Shown: one piece after another, positions 1-5,997 of the stretch
How positions within the stretch are numbered: position 1 is the first letter of the stretch
Layout: the number at the start of each line of letters is the position of its first letter
Origin: an uncultured Verrucomicrobiota bacterium
GTDB lineage: Bacteria > Verrucomicrobiota > Verrucomicrobiia > Limisphaerales > UBA9464
Length of the DNA: 8,527 bases
Assembly: GCA_903925515.1 (NCBI GenBank)
Contig: CAIYFP010000373.1
Location: 1-8,527, forward strand
Reading direction: 5' to 3'
The notes under the pieces: generated by a model
What the model saw: only the letters and a program-made list of their open reading frames with translations
Told to the model about the DNA's origin: nothing
Databases searched by the model: none
Position numbers and translations under genes: made by a program

Positions 1-33
1 TCAACGGGGCCGCGCTTTGGTAAGCGCGGAGAT
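1..33 (-). repeat. CRISPR repeat unit 2 (cut by window edge)
   Basis: Identical to bases 74-106 of the complete copy; only the outermost GCT is missing because the window starts inside it. Hairpin arms at 10-17 and 22-29 are intact, so this is a normal copy and not a degenerate terminal repeat. Confidence 0.92.
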
Positions 34-70
34 CCCAGACGGACCCGTCCTCCTGGGGACGCGACAAGAC
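34..70 (-). other. CRISPR spacer (37 nt)
   Basis: This sequence lies between the two identical repeats, and the copies diverge exactly at its borders (C34 versus A107). If the array reads on the minus strand it is the most recently acquired spacer. Its target cannot be told from the sequence. It does not obviously match other DNA in this window. Confidence 0.88.
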
Positions 71-106
71 GCTTCAACGGGGCCGCGCTTTGGTAAGCGC
101 GGAGAT
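71..106 (-). repeat. CRISPR repeat unit 1 (complete, next to leader)
   Basis: Complete 36-nt repeat. Hairpin arms lie at 83-90 and 95-102 with a TGGT/ACCA loop at 91-94. It is the first repeat after the leader if the array is read on the minus strand, and so the copy duplicated at each spacer acquisition. Csb2 probably cuts at the 3' base of this hairpin, leaving a handle near GTTGAAGC; the exact cut site is inferred. Confidence 0.92.
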
Positions 107-119
107 AGCGGACGCGCAG

Positions 120-148
120 ATGCTTGCCAGGGTGAGGCTGGGAGTCAA
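120..148 (-). promoter_or_regulatory. Possible promoter for the CRISPR array
   Basis: On the minus strand TTGACT (148 to 143) is followed after 17 nt by AAGCAT (125 to 120). The -35 matches TTGACA at 5 of 6 bases, but the -10 matches TATAAT at only 3 of 6. Transcription would start near 113, just before the first repeat, which is the expected place. A second TTGACA on the minus strand (298 to 293) has no -10 partner. This is a weak call by eye. Confidence 0.25.
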
Positions 149-305
149 TCCCGCGACCGCCTCCCTTCAAGACAACCAGGCACGAGTCTGCGGCCGCGAA
201 GCGGTCACGGAAACAACGCCGCTTCAAGGGCTTGCAACATGCGAGCGGCCCCGGGGTTTCCCGCGTCACCCGGGCGCTCGCGTTGGTTCGACTGTCAAAG
301 ATCCA

Positions 306-320
306 TGGCCATGCTGGCCA
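306..320 (-). other. Small hairpin just after the cas2 stop
   Basis: TGGCCA at 306-311 and 315-320 can pair as a 6-bp stem with a 3-nt loop, starting 4 bases after the cas2 stop codon. No run of T follows on the minus strand, so it does not qualify as an intrinsic terminator. It might protect the mRNA 3' end or be chance, since TGGCCA is its own reverse complement. Confidence 0.25.
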
Positions 321-324
321 ATCG

Positions 325-615
325 CTAGAAGATGAAGCAAGGGGCATCCATGGCCACGTAGGGGATCCCCAACGACGTGATGACCCGCGTCCCACGCCCT
401 TCCGACGGCCCCAAGGTCACGAACAAGACCTGGTCCTCGGTCCCATGGATGATGTCTCGGAGCGCCGTCTCAAGCTGGGCCTTCTCCGTCGGGTTCAGGT
501 CGCACTCGAAGATCGAGAACTGGAGGTGGTCGCCGAAGTTCCGGCAGGTCTTGAAGACGCGGCGGAGTCGCTTGGGATCGGCGATGTCATAGCAGACGAG
601 GTAGGTGGTTCTCAT
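325..615 (-). CDS. cas2: Cas2, CRISPR adaptation endoribonuclease-fold protein
   Basis: A 96-residue protein, normal for Cas2, opening with a beta strand and the conserved YDI motif. Asp10 is the metal-binding residue of the family. The RRVFKTCRNFG helix and the QFSIFECDL strand that follow are typical of the ferredoxin-like fold. In the adaptation complex a Cas2 dimer bridges two Cas1 dimers and holds the prespacer; its nuclease activity is generally dispensable for integration. The gene starts 18 bp after the cas4-cas1 stop and is the last gene before the leader, the standard I-G order. The start ATG is supported by the canonical N-terminus although no clear Shine-Dalgarno sequence precedes it. 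The stop is TAG. Confidence 0.95.
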   Translation of the reverse strand: MRTTYLVCYDIADPKRLRRVFKTCRNFGDHLQFSIFECDLNPTEKAQLETALRDIIHGTEDQVLFVTLGPSEGRGTRVITSLGIPYVAMDAPCFIF

Positions 616-633
616 GACGGCGGCACTCGCGTG

Positions 634-2847
634 TCAACGGGTCGTCAGGGGAACGTACTCGGGGATCTCGCCCGTGAGCGCCTTGGCGAGGATGCGGGCC
701 TGCAACTCCAGCGCGCGGCGGTAGCTCACCTTGTAGTCGAACAACGGATGGGTCAGGAGGCTGTTCATGCGTTGCTCGTAGGCCAGCAGGAACTTCTTCC
801 GACCCGAGGGCGTGAGGTTCACCGCCTGGCCTGCGGCAACGAAGTCGCCGGGCGTGACCATGCGGGTGTTGATGGCGGTGAGGACCACGCTTTCCGCGAC
901 CAAGGGACGGAATTCCTCCATGAGGTCGAGGGCCATGGCCGGGCGTCCGAATCGCGGTTGATGGTAGAAGCCCACGTAGGGATCAAACCCCACGGCGGCA
1001 GCGGCGATGGTGCAGTCCTTCGAGAGGATGCTGTAGGCATAGGAAAGCATGGCGTTGACGGGGTCCGTGGGCGGACGGCGTTGCCGGGCGTTGAAGTCGA
1101 AGGACAACGAGGGTGGCTTCGGACCGGGACTTTCCGCGCAGGGGAGCTCGTCGTCGGCCGGGTCCTGGGCGCGAAGCATCCCCTTGAACTCCGAGAAATA
1201 GGCGGCGGCGGCCCCGCCCTCGATTCCCAGGAGTTGCTCAAGGCTCGTCGCCTTGAGGGCGTCGGCGGCGGCGAACTTGAGCCGCACGAGCGTGGCGGCG
1301 GGTGCATCGACGTGATTGCGCATGAGCAAGGTCCGGTGATTCCGGATCTTGCCGTGGATGAAGGACCGAGCCATGCGAAGGCAGGTGTCGGGATCGCGGG
1401 CGAGCCGGAATTGCTCGATGCGAAGGAACACGTTCTTCAGCCCATGCCCCCGGGTCATGCCATAGAACCAACCGCCGCCCGAGAAGTACGTGACGGGAAT
1501 CTCGGCGTCGCACAGTCCTTGGATGGCCTGGGTCGTGAGCTGGATGTTCCCGAACAGGGCGACATGCGACAGGTCCTTCAGGCGGACCTCGTCCACCAGC
1601 CGGTCGTCGTCCTTCACCGTCAACGTCTCGTCCTTGCGCCCCACGCGAAGGCCCGGGGTGTTGAGGTACAAGGCGCGCTTGTCGTCGCGCGCGGCCATCA
1701 GACGACGCGGGGCCGCCTCCTCCTGCGGAACGGGGCCAGCCCCGACCGAGCCGTCGTCCCGTTCGCCCTCGACACGTCTCTCCCCAGGGGCTTCTTCCCT
1801 TGAAAGCATCCGCGTCTCATCCGGCATGCAAATCGGCGCGAGGGAGCACCGACGACACTTCGGGGACGACACCAAGGGCGGCGGGATGGGTCCTTGCATG
1901 GTGGCCCGGGCCGACGCGATCTGCTGGAGCACCCATGCCTCGCGCTCGGCGGTCAGCTCGAACCGCACGCGCTGACGGGTCGCGCGGTAGTAGATGACGC
2001 CCTCGTTGCACGCGTAGCCATTCTCGCGCAGCAACAGGATCTGGATTCCAAGCTGCATTTGGTCCGTGGGCCACAGCTCGTTGGCATCGGCTCCCTCGCG
2101 TGGCTTGCCCAACTTGTAATCCACGGGAACCACCTCCTGCGCGACGAATCCCGCCCGCATGCCGCCTGCATCCTGCGACCCGTGCACCTCCACCAAGTCC
2201 AGCTTCGCAATCACCCCAAGCCGCTCCGATCCCAGGGTGACGCTGCGCGAATGAATGACCTCGGGCTCCTCGGCGGCCGAGGCCGCAGGCCCGTCTGCGG
2301 CAGAACTCATGGCCGATGCCTCCGCAGGCTCCCCGGCCCCATGCCCCGATGGCGGCATCGCGCCGGTCCCGGAATCCACCCGCTTGTGCAAGGCGGCCCC
2401 GCGCACCGTGTCGGAACTTTCCACAAAGACCCCCTCGACGTGCTCGTAGTAAAAGAGGCGCGGGCAATACACGAACTCGTTCAACATCCGAGCCGGAAGA
2501 ACCTCGGGCGCGCGCACGACGTCAGCCGCGGCATTCCCCTGCCCCACGCCCTCGCGACGAAGGATCTCAAGGGCCTGGTCGAAGATGGGATTGCCGGCGG
2601 TGGAAGCCGGGACGGAGTCGGGAGCCACCGGATCTTGCCGCGATGGAACCCGAAGGTCCGCCACCGCATCCACCCCGGCCGAAACCTCCTTGCGGCCCTC
2701 GAATGTCGGCGGTGGGGCGATGGCCATGGAACAGGATTCCTCCACGGGAACGGACTCGGCCTTCGACGGGGTTGCATCGAGACCTGCAAACAAGGGCCCG
2801 AGGCCGTCGCCGTCGCGTTGGGAATGGTTTTTGGATCGTCTTGGCAT
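634..2847 (-). CDS. cas4-cas1: Cas4-Cas1 fusion protein, spacer selection and integration
   Basis: From the ATG at 2847 this is 737 residues. Residues 119-345 are a Cas4 RecB-like nuclease: four cysteines for an iron-sulfur cluster (C128 in YCPR; C331, C334, C340), H154, D217 and the VDYK motif (D243, K245), then a Gln-rich helix near 263-269. Residues ~387-737 are Cas1, with likely catalytic E543 (GIEGGAAAAYF), H629 (GFYHQPRFGRP) and D641 with E644 (ALDLMEEFRP). In I-G systems this fusion trims prespacers by PAM and integrates them. Oddities: a ~118-residue leader before Cas4, an Ala/Gly-rich insert at ~159-195, a charged linker at ~346-386 and a Pro-rich insert at ~561-580. Third positions become clearly G/C-rich only downstream of 2847. 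The frame stays open upstream to 3171, but that part looks non-coding. An alternative start at 2727 (697 residues) has a good ribosome site. Function is certain; the start is not. Confidence 0.92.
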   Translation of the reverse strand: MPRRSKNHSQRDGDGLGPLFAGLDATPSKAESVPVEESCSMAIAPPPTFEGRKEVSAGVDAVADLRVPSRQDPVAPDSVPASTAGNPIFDQALEILRREGVGQGNAAADVVRAPEVLPARMLNEFVYCPRLFYYEHVEGVFVESSDTVRGAALHKRVDSGTGAMPPSGHGAGEPAEASAMSSAADGPAASAAEEPEVIHSRSVTLGSERLGVIAKLDLVEVHGSQDAGGMRAGFVAQEVVPVDYKLGKPREGADANELWPTDQMQLGIQILLLRENGYACNEGVIYYRATRQRVRFELTAEREAWVLQQIASARATMQGPIPPPLVSSPKCRRCSLAPICMPDETRMLSREEAPGERRVEGERDDGSVGAGPVPQEEAAPRRLMAARDDKRALYLNTPGLRVGRKDETLTVKDDDRLVDEVRLKDLSHVALFGNIQLTTQAIQGLCDAEIPVTYFSGGGWFYGMTRGHGLKNVFLRIEQFRLARDPDTCLRMARSFIHGKIRNHRTLLMRNHVDAPAATLVRLKFAAADALKATSLEQLLGIEGGAAAAYFSEFKGMLRAQDPADDELPCAESPGPKPPSLSFDFNARQRRPPTDPVNAMLSYAYSILSKDCTIAAAAVGFDPYVGFYHQPRFGRPAMALDLMEEFRPLVAESVVLTAINTRMVTPGDFVAAGQAVNLTPSGRKKFLLAYEQRMNSLLTHPLFDYKVSYRRALELQARILAKALTGEIPEYVPLTTR
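2739..2743 (-). promoter_or_regulatory. Shine-Dalgarno-like GGAGG before an alternative cas4-cas1 start
   Basis: On the minus strand GGAGG lies 11 nt before an in-frame ATG (2727-2725; protein starting MAIAPPP). This is the only strong ribosome-binding match near any candidate start of the gene; the ATG at 2847 has none. The spacing is a little long. If used, it would shorten the protein by 40 residues and touch neither catalytic domain. Confidence 0.35.
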
Positions 2848-2936
2848 CGGCGTTGGATACACCGGAAGGAAAAACCGAGGCAATCCAAGCCTAAGCCGGG
2901 ACGATGCAGTCGGGAGGGAAGTGATTGCGCCACAGA

Positions 2937-3019
2937 TTCTTTCGCAAGCCGAGGAGTGAGCGAGGCGCGGGCCGGTGCCAGGCCCGCAACGAGCGAAGGA
3001 CGAATCTCTTGCGAAAGAA
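2937..3019. repeat. Palindromic REP/MITE-like element
   Basis: Outer arms at 2937-2948 (TTCTTTCGCAAG) and 3008-3019 (CTTGCGAAAGAA) pair perfectly over 12 bp. Inside, 2967-2973 (GCGGGCC) pairs with 2981-2987 (GGCCCGC) around a 7-nt loop. This nested symmetry in an intergenic gap is typical of dispersed palindromic repeats. No transposase is present. Whether it recurs elsewhere in the genome cannot be seen here. It could also act as an RNA structure in the leftward transcript. Confidence 0.5.
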
Positions 3020-3106
3020 GATCCAGCAAGCTCGACCGATCCAATTGCATTGTTACGGCTAAGCCAGCCAGTGAAGAAGCCGTTGGCATCGTGGGCACCA
3101 TTCCAA

Positions 3107-3168
3107 CAGCCTGAGCATGGACAGGCTGGCCAGGGGCGCGTGAAGCGCGCCGCGTCCGGGCACGCGGC
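3107..3168. repeat. Cluster of three GC-rich hairpins
   Basis: Three perfect short stems lie back to back: 3107-3113 with 3122-3128 (CAGCCTG/CAGGCTG, 8-nt loop), 3135-3140 with 3146-3151 (GGCGCG/CGCGCC, 5-nt loop) and 3149-3155 with 3162-3168 (GCCGCGT/ACGCGGC, 6-nt loop). The last two overlap by 3 nt, so they are mutually exclusive as full stems. No T-tract follows on either side. Some such stems are expected by chance in GC-rich DNA. Confidence 0.35.
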
Positions 3169-3243
3169 CATGGGCGTTCAACCAAGAACGTTCCCCATGA
3201 CACCTGCCACGCCGCATCCATGCCCCGGGAACAGTGGGCGCGG

Positions 3244-3414
3244 TTTTTCGTGTGATTCGTGTATTTCGTGGTTCACCAAACCCCGAGGCTCAAACCCATT
3301 GCCTATGGCTCCAGGGGGAGAGCTTGCTGCCCGTCGTGGGTGCAAGGAAACCATGCGAGACACGTCAACGCCGGGAAGGAATGGAACCACGAAATACACG
3401 AAATACACGAAAAG
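3244..3414. repeat. Inverted-repeat element with CACGAAATA tandem units
   Basis: A 31-nt arm at 3244-3274 is the reverse complement of 3384-3414 at 28 of 31 positions, with 109 bp between them. Each arm is built from about three 9-nt CACGAAATA units. Similar AAATACACGAAA repeats are, as I recall, widespread in intergenic DNA of Verrucomicrobia, Planctomycetes and some other phyla, where they generate spurious small proteins such as the NHEIHE and YFVYFVV peptides encoded here. No transposase or target duplication is visible. It may be a non-autonomous mobile element or a chance pairing of two dispersed repeats. Confidence 0.6.
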
Positions 3415-3489
3415 GGGGTCGTCTCGTGCCTGCGGACCGTGTCCCCGGGCTTTAGGCCTTCATGGGCCGCCGATGGTACACGGTTGCCC

Positions 3490-5046
3490 TCACACGGGCA
3501 CGAACAGGCCAAGGCCGAAGTGGGCTCCGTAGCCAAGCGCCAAAGGGCCGGTGACAACCTCGGTGAAGGTAATCTCGAATGCGCTCCCAGAGCCATTTCC
3601 ACGCGATCCGTGGCCCTGACGACGGGTTTGAAACTGGAGCGAGCGAAGGTTTCTGTTTCCGAAGCCAAAAGGGGCATCTCGTTCCTCAAGTTGGCGAATG
3701 GATGCTCCAGCTCCTTGCGGGTGCGCCGCAAGATGGCGGAGAAGATCATGGCCGGCGGAACCTTGCTGCCAACCTCCAGCATCGAGCTTCGGGCGCCCAT
3801 CGCGATAGGTCTTCGCATGCAGGGTCGAAACGAAAGGGGTGACGGAGCGCCATGATTTCGACGAGCCAAAGAGCTTGCAGTCTGCAAACTCCGAAGGTTG
3901 GCCGATCCCATGCAGGATAAGGCGCAGGTCGTGGCCGCCATACCCCCACACCTTGTTCAACCGCCTCAGCGCCAGACAGGCGATATCGTCAAATCCCATC
4001 GGGGCCCAGACCGTGACGTGGGTGACCGAATCGCACTCCCCATTCGCCTCGCAAAGAATGTGGGCATGACGATGACCTGGAAGCGACCTTCCCTCCGCAT
4101 CAAGCCCGGTGAACACCGTGGCCCGGCCCCGGCCTTGGTCAGACCACTTGCAAAGCGCGTCGTGCACGCGGTCACCGATGGACACCGCCTGGGTGATGCT
4201 TGGAGCAACGGCGCTCACGACGGCAAAACGAGCCACGGTGGGCCATGGTCCCTTGCGAGACATGCGTGGTCGCGTGGCGGGTGCAAAGGCGTCTTCGCGG
4301 CGGCTGTAGTTCACAAACCCAGCTCCGGGTGGGAGGTTCCACCCGTCCGCTTGCAAGTCACCGGTGTCGGCATGGAGGGCCGCCAAGATATCGGAGGGAA
4401 TCTTAGACAACCTCTTCTTCTGCGCGGCCGTGGGCTTGGGACCAAGGTCCGCGATGGCCCTGGCCTCGAACTGATTGCGCCACGCGAGGTAGGCGGCGGG
4501 TGCAGCAGGAGCCAGCACCCGCACCAACTCGGATCTGGGCGGGAGGCTCTCGAAGTTGGACAAGGGTTCCGAGGCGGAATGCGTTTCCCCAACCCCTTGA
4601 GGCAGGTCATCGATCAAGCGGGCGATGACGAGGCTTTCGGCACGCCCGAAGTAGCTGATTCGTTCGGCCAATGTCTTCAACGCGAACCTCTCGTCATCGT
4701 TTAGGGCTGCACTCCATTCGATGAACAGGGGATCTCCCTCATGGATCTGAATGAAGGTATCAAAGACCTTGGTGGGTTCACCATTCCGCAGCGGCATGTA
4801 GTGACGGGTATGACTGGTCGTCGCGCGCGGCAGGTGGAACCGAGGTGGCACACTCAGTTTTTCAACGAGCGAGCGCAGAAGCGGCTCACCAATGGTGCTA
4901 TCCGCCTTGAGATGCCAAGTCGCAATGAGCGCGCGCAGGATTCGCCATGGCGAGGGCGGCCATTCAACCGCCCCCTCGTTGACGTGCCGTCCCCACGGAG
5001 TCGCGTGATAGCGGCCCGCCGGGAAGCTGAGTTCAAGGACGGTCAT
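3490..5046 (-). CDS. csb2: Csb2, Cas5-Cas6 fusion of the subtype I-G surveillance complex
   Basis: A 518-residue protein matching the GSU0054 (Csb2) family in length and motifs. The N-terminal Cas5-like half starts with FPAGRYHATPWG and the conserved EWPPSPWRILRAL segment (residues 28-40). The C-terminal Cas6-like half holds GHRHAH (324-329; H325, H327 and H329 are possible general bases), VTHVTVWAP (341-349), SVTPFVSTLHAK (401-412) and a glycine-rich RAMP-type loop, LALGYGAHFGLGLF (502-515). The family cuts pre-crRNA in the repeat hairpin, here an 8-bp stem, and caps the handle end of the crRNA complex. Translation is probably coupled to csb1: 3 nt separate the genes and the ribosome site lies inside csb1. 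Downstream the operon is broken by a 642-bp repeat-rich gap. The catalytic residue is inferred. Confidence 0.93.
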   Translation of the reverse strand: MTVLELSFPAGRYHATPWGRHVNEGAVEWPPSPWRILRALIATWHLKADSTIGEPLLRSLVEKLSVPPRFHLPRATTSHTRHYMPLRNGEPTKVFDTFIQIHEGDPLFIEWSAALNDDERFALKTLAERISYFGRAESLVIARLIDDLPQGVGETHSASEPLSNFESLPPRSELVRVLAPAAPAAYLAWRNQFEARAIADLGPKPTAAQKKRLSKIPSDILAALHADTGDLQADGWNLPPGAGFVNYSRREDAFAPATRPRMSRKGPWPTVARFAVVSAVAPSITQAVSIGDRVHDALCKWSDQGRGRATVFTGLDAEGRSLPGHRHAHILCEANGECDSVTHVTVWAPMGFDDIACLALRRLNKVWGYGGHDLRLILHGIGQPSEFADCKLFGSSKSWRSVTPFVSTLHAKTYRDGRPKLDAGGWQQGSAGHDLLRHLAAHPQGAGASIRQLEERDAPFGFGNRNLRSLQFQTRRQGHGSRGNGSGSAFEITFTEVVTGPLALGYGAHFGLGLFVPV

Positions 5047-5049
5047 GAA

Positions 5050-5997
5050 TCAATCCTCGTAGGTAAGGGTCGTGGCGCTGGGCTTCGCGAAGCCTGCCTC
5101 TGCGGACTTGATGAGCTTGGGTAGTGCTGCTTCCAACTCGGCCAGCGATGGCATGACAAACTCTCTCGGCCGCTGCACTTCGAGCTTTGATCCCTCCTTG
5201 ATTTCCAAGTCGCATGCCGTCCGGAGGCGCAGCCCGTCGCGGAGGAACCGCTGGATTTTGAAAAGAGCCAACCCGATGAGGAGGCTCTCCGCTGCCTCAC
5301 CAAGTCCAAATCCACGGATGAGCGCAAGGTCCAGGTTGAAGAAGACGGTGACATTTCCGGTGAATTCCTCGCGGTGGAATGGGACGTTGCCGAAGCCCTT
5401 GGCCGTGTCACCAGACGGATCCACGCTGTCGTTCTTCACACCGCCACTAGCTGCAACACTAACTCCATCGGCCTCAATAAATGCCGTGAGCGCGCGAGGA
5501 AGGCGCATGCGACCTCCAGCAATCTCTTTCTTGGCAAGGAAAACGCCGTGCAGCAGGGCGTTCGCGTCATACTTGAGCAGTGTGGTTGCCAGCTTTTTGA
5601 GATCCACCATGCCCTTGTCGGCTACAGCAAGCTCCGATTGCAGCTTGGCGAGGAAAGACTTGTCCTTGCCCTCGAGGATGTACGGCGAATTAAGCCGGTG
5701 TGCCTCAAGCACAGAGTTGGTGAGCGCCTTCCCGGCCTTATCGTTGACCTTCACGACAGGCACGCCCTGGAGCGGTGCGACCCAATCGTTGGCGACGGCG
5801 TCCCAGCAAACTGCCTCAAGCCGGTTCGCCATGCTCTGCGCGGATTCGACGAGAAGCATCTTCCTGCCGTCCGGACCCTCGAAAGTGGCTGCGCCGAGGT
5901 CGGGGAAGCCAGTGGGTTGGAATCGCGAGCCCTGAAGCGGTTGGAGTGCGGCCTTGAGAAGCAGGCGCGGTTGGTCTTTGAGTGCGGTGATGTTCAT
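5050..5997 (-). CDS. csb1: Csb1, Cas7-type backbone subunit of the I-G complex
   Basis: A 315-residue protein recognised as the GSU0053 (Csb1) family by RFQPTGFPDLGAA (25-37), LLVESAQSMANRLE (48-61), the SPYILEG segment (104-110) and FGNVPFHREEFTGNVTVFFN (202-221), the last typical of a RAMP-fold core. Cas7-type subunits polymerise along the crRNA spacer and form the backbone of the surveillance complex. The start is firmly placed: the ATG shares 4 nt (ATGA) with the csx17 stop, and MNITALKDQPRLLLKA resembles family N-termini. No Shine-Dalgarno is evident (A-rich upstream sequence), consistent with translation coupled to csx17. The stop lies 3 nt before csb2. Length is close to that usual for the family, with no sign of damage. 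Confidence 0.95.
   Translation of the reverse strand: MNITALKDQPRLLLKAALQPLQGSRFQPTGFPDLGAATFEGPDGRKMLLVESAQSMANRLEAVCWDAVANDWVAPLQGVPVVKVNDKAGKALTNSVLEAHRLNSPYILEGKDKSFLAKLQSELAVADKGMVDLKKLATTLLKYDANALLHGVFLAKKEIAGGRMRLPRALTAFIEADGVSVAASGGVKNDSVDPSGDTAKGFGNVPFHREEFTGNVTVFFNLDLALIRGFGLGEAAESLLIGLALFKIQRFLRDGLRLRTACDLEIKEGSKLEVQRPREFVMPSLAELEAALPKLIKSAEAGFAKPSATTLTYED
5055..5058 (-). promoter_or_regulatory. Ribosome-binding site of csb2 inside the csb1 3' end
   Basis: On the minus strand GAGG, part of the last sense codons of csb1 (GAG GAT TGA), lies 8 nt before the csb2 ATG. This supports the ATG at 5046 as the csb2 start and implies coupled translation. Confidence 0.6.
5994..5997 (-). promoter_or_regulatory. 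ATGA overlap coupling csx17 and csb1
   Basis: The csb1 start codon and the csx17 stop codon share ATGA on the minus strand. Such 4-nt overlaps let terminating ribosomes restart and help fix subunit ratios. No separate ribosome site is seen for csb1. Confidence 0.7.

Larger units (their letters stand above)
1..106 (-). CRISPR. Leader-proximal end of a CRISPR array (2 repeats, 1 spacer visible)
   Basis: Two identical repeat copies (33 of 33 shared bases) are separated by one 37-nt spacer, and the array continues past the left edge. The full unit is 36 nt at 71-106. On the plus strand it reads as a 12-nt flank, an 8-nt arm CCGCGCTT, loop TGGT, arm AAGCGCGG and a 4-nt end AGAT. The arms form a perfect 8-bp hairpin. 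On the minus strand 12 nt follow the hairpin and end in GTTGAAGC, enough for the usual 8-nt crRNA 5' handle, whereas the plus orientation leaves only 4 nt. Minus-strand transcription also places the leader between cas2 and the array. The neighbouring I-G genes identify the subtype. Confidence 0.93.
107..324 (-). promoter_or_regulatory. CRISPR leader region between cas2 and the array
   Basis: This 218-bp stretch between the cas2 stop and the first repeat has no credible gene and sits where the leader belongs. It is GC-rich, unlike the AT-rich leaders of many systems. It contains a weak promoter-like pair close to the first repeat (120-148), a small hairpin at 192-206 (6-bp stem with one wobble pair, GAA loop) and another at 306-320. 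The words CTTCAA at 164-169 and 222-227 resemble the repeat terminus but are not at repeat spacing, so they are not counted as degenerate repeats. Any integration-host-factor or Cas1 anchor site cannot be identified by eye. Confidence 0.6.
2848..3489. other. 642-bp gene-free gap inside the cas operon, rich in inverted repeats
   Basis: No frame here on either strand shows a recognisable protein; the open frames are short, repetitive or shadows. The gap holds, left to right, a palindromic element (2937-3019), a cluster of three GC-rich hairpins (3107-3168) and a widely spaced inverted repeat of CACGAAATA type (3244-3414). None is followed by a T-run on the minus strand, so no intrinsic terminator is seen. 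It separates the effector genes from the adaptation genes. I found no convincing promoter for cas4-cas1; the best candidate, TTGCCT then TATCCA upstream of 2847, is poor. Confidence 0.7.

Noticed and set aside
143..230. Possible extra degenerate CRISPR repeats (CTTCAA at 164-169 and 222-227)
   Set aside because: Only 6-8 bases match, the spacing does not fit the 73-nt repeat-spacer period, and the hairpin arms are missing.
306..320. Intrinsic terminator after cas2
   Set aside because: There is a 6-bp stem but no following T-run on the minus strand.
232..1803. A 523-codon open frame on the plus strand opposite cas2 and the Cas1 domain
   Set aside because: It is antisense to two clearly identified genes, its product is Gly/Glu/Arg-rich with no recognisable motif, and long antisense frames are expected in GC-rich coding DNA.
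1894..3114. A 406-codon plus-strand open frame opposite the Cas4 domain and the gap
   Set aside because: No family motif, and it runs from antisense of a real gene into non-coding repeat DNA, so it is a shadow frame.
2848..3171. Upstream extension of cas4-cas1 to an ATG at 3171
   Set aside because: Third positions lose their G/C bias upstream of 2847, the stretch crosses the palindromic element, and the extra residues match no Cas4 N-terminus.
3178..3408. A 76-codon minus-strand frame with YFVYFVV and NHEIHESHE peptides
   Set aside because: Both peptides are direct translations of the two CACGAAATA repeat arms, so the frame is a repeat artefact.
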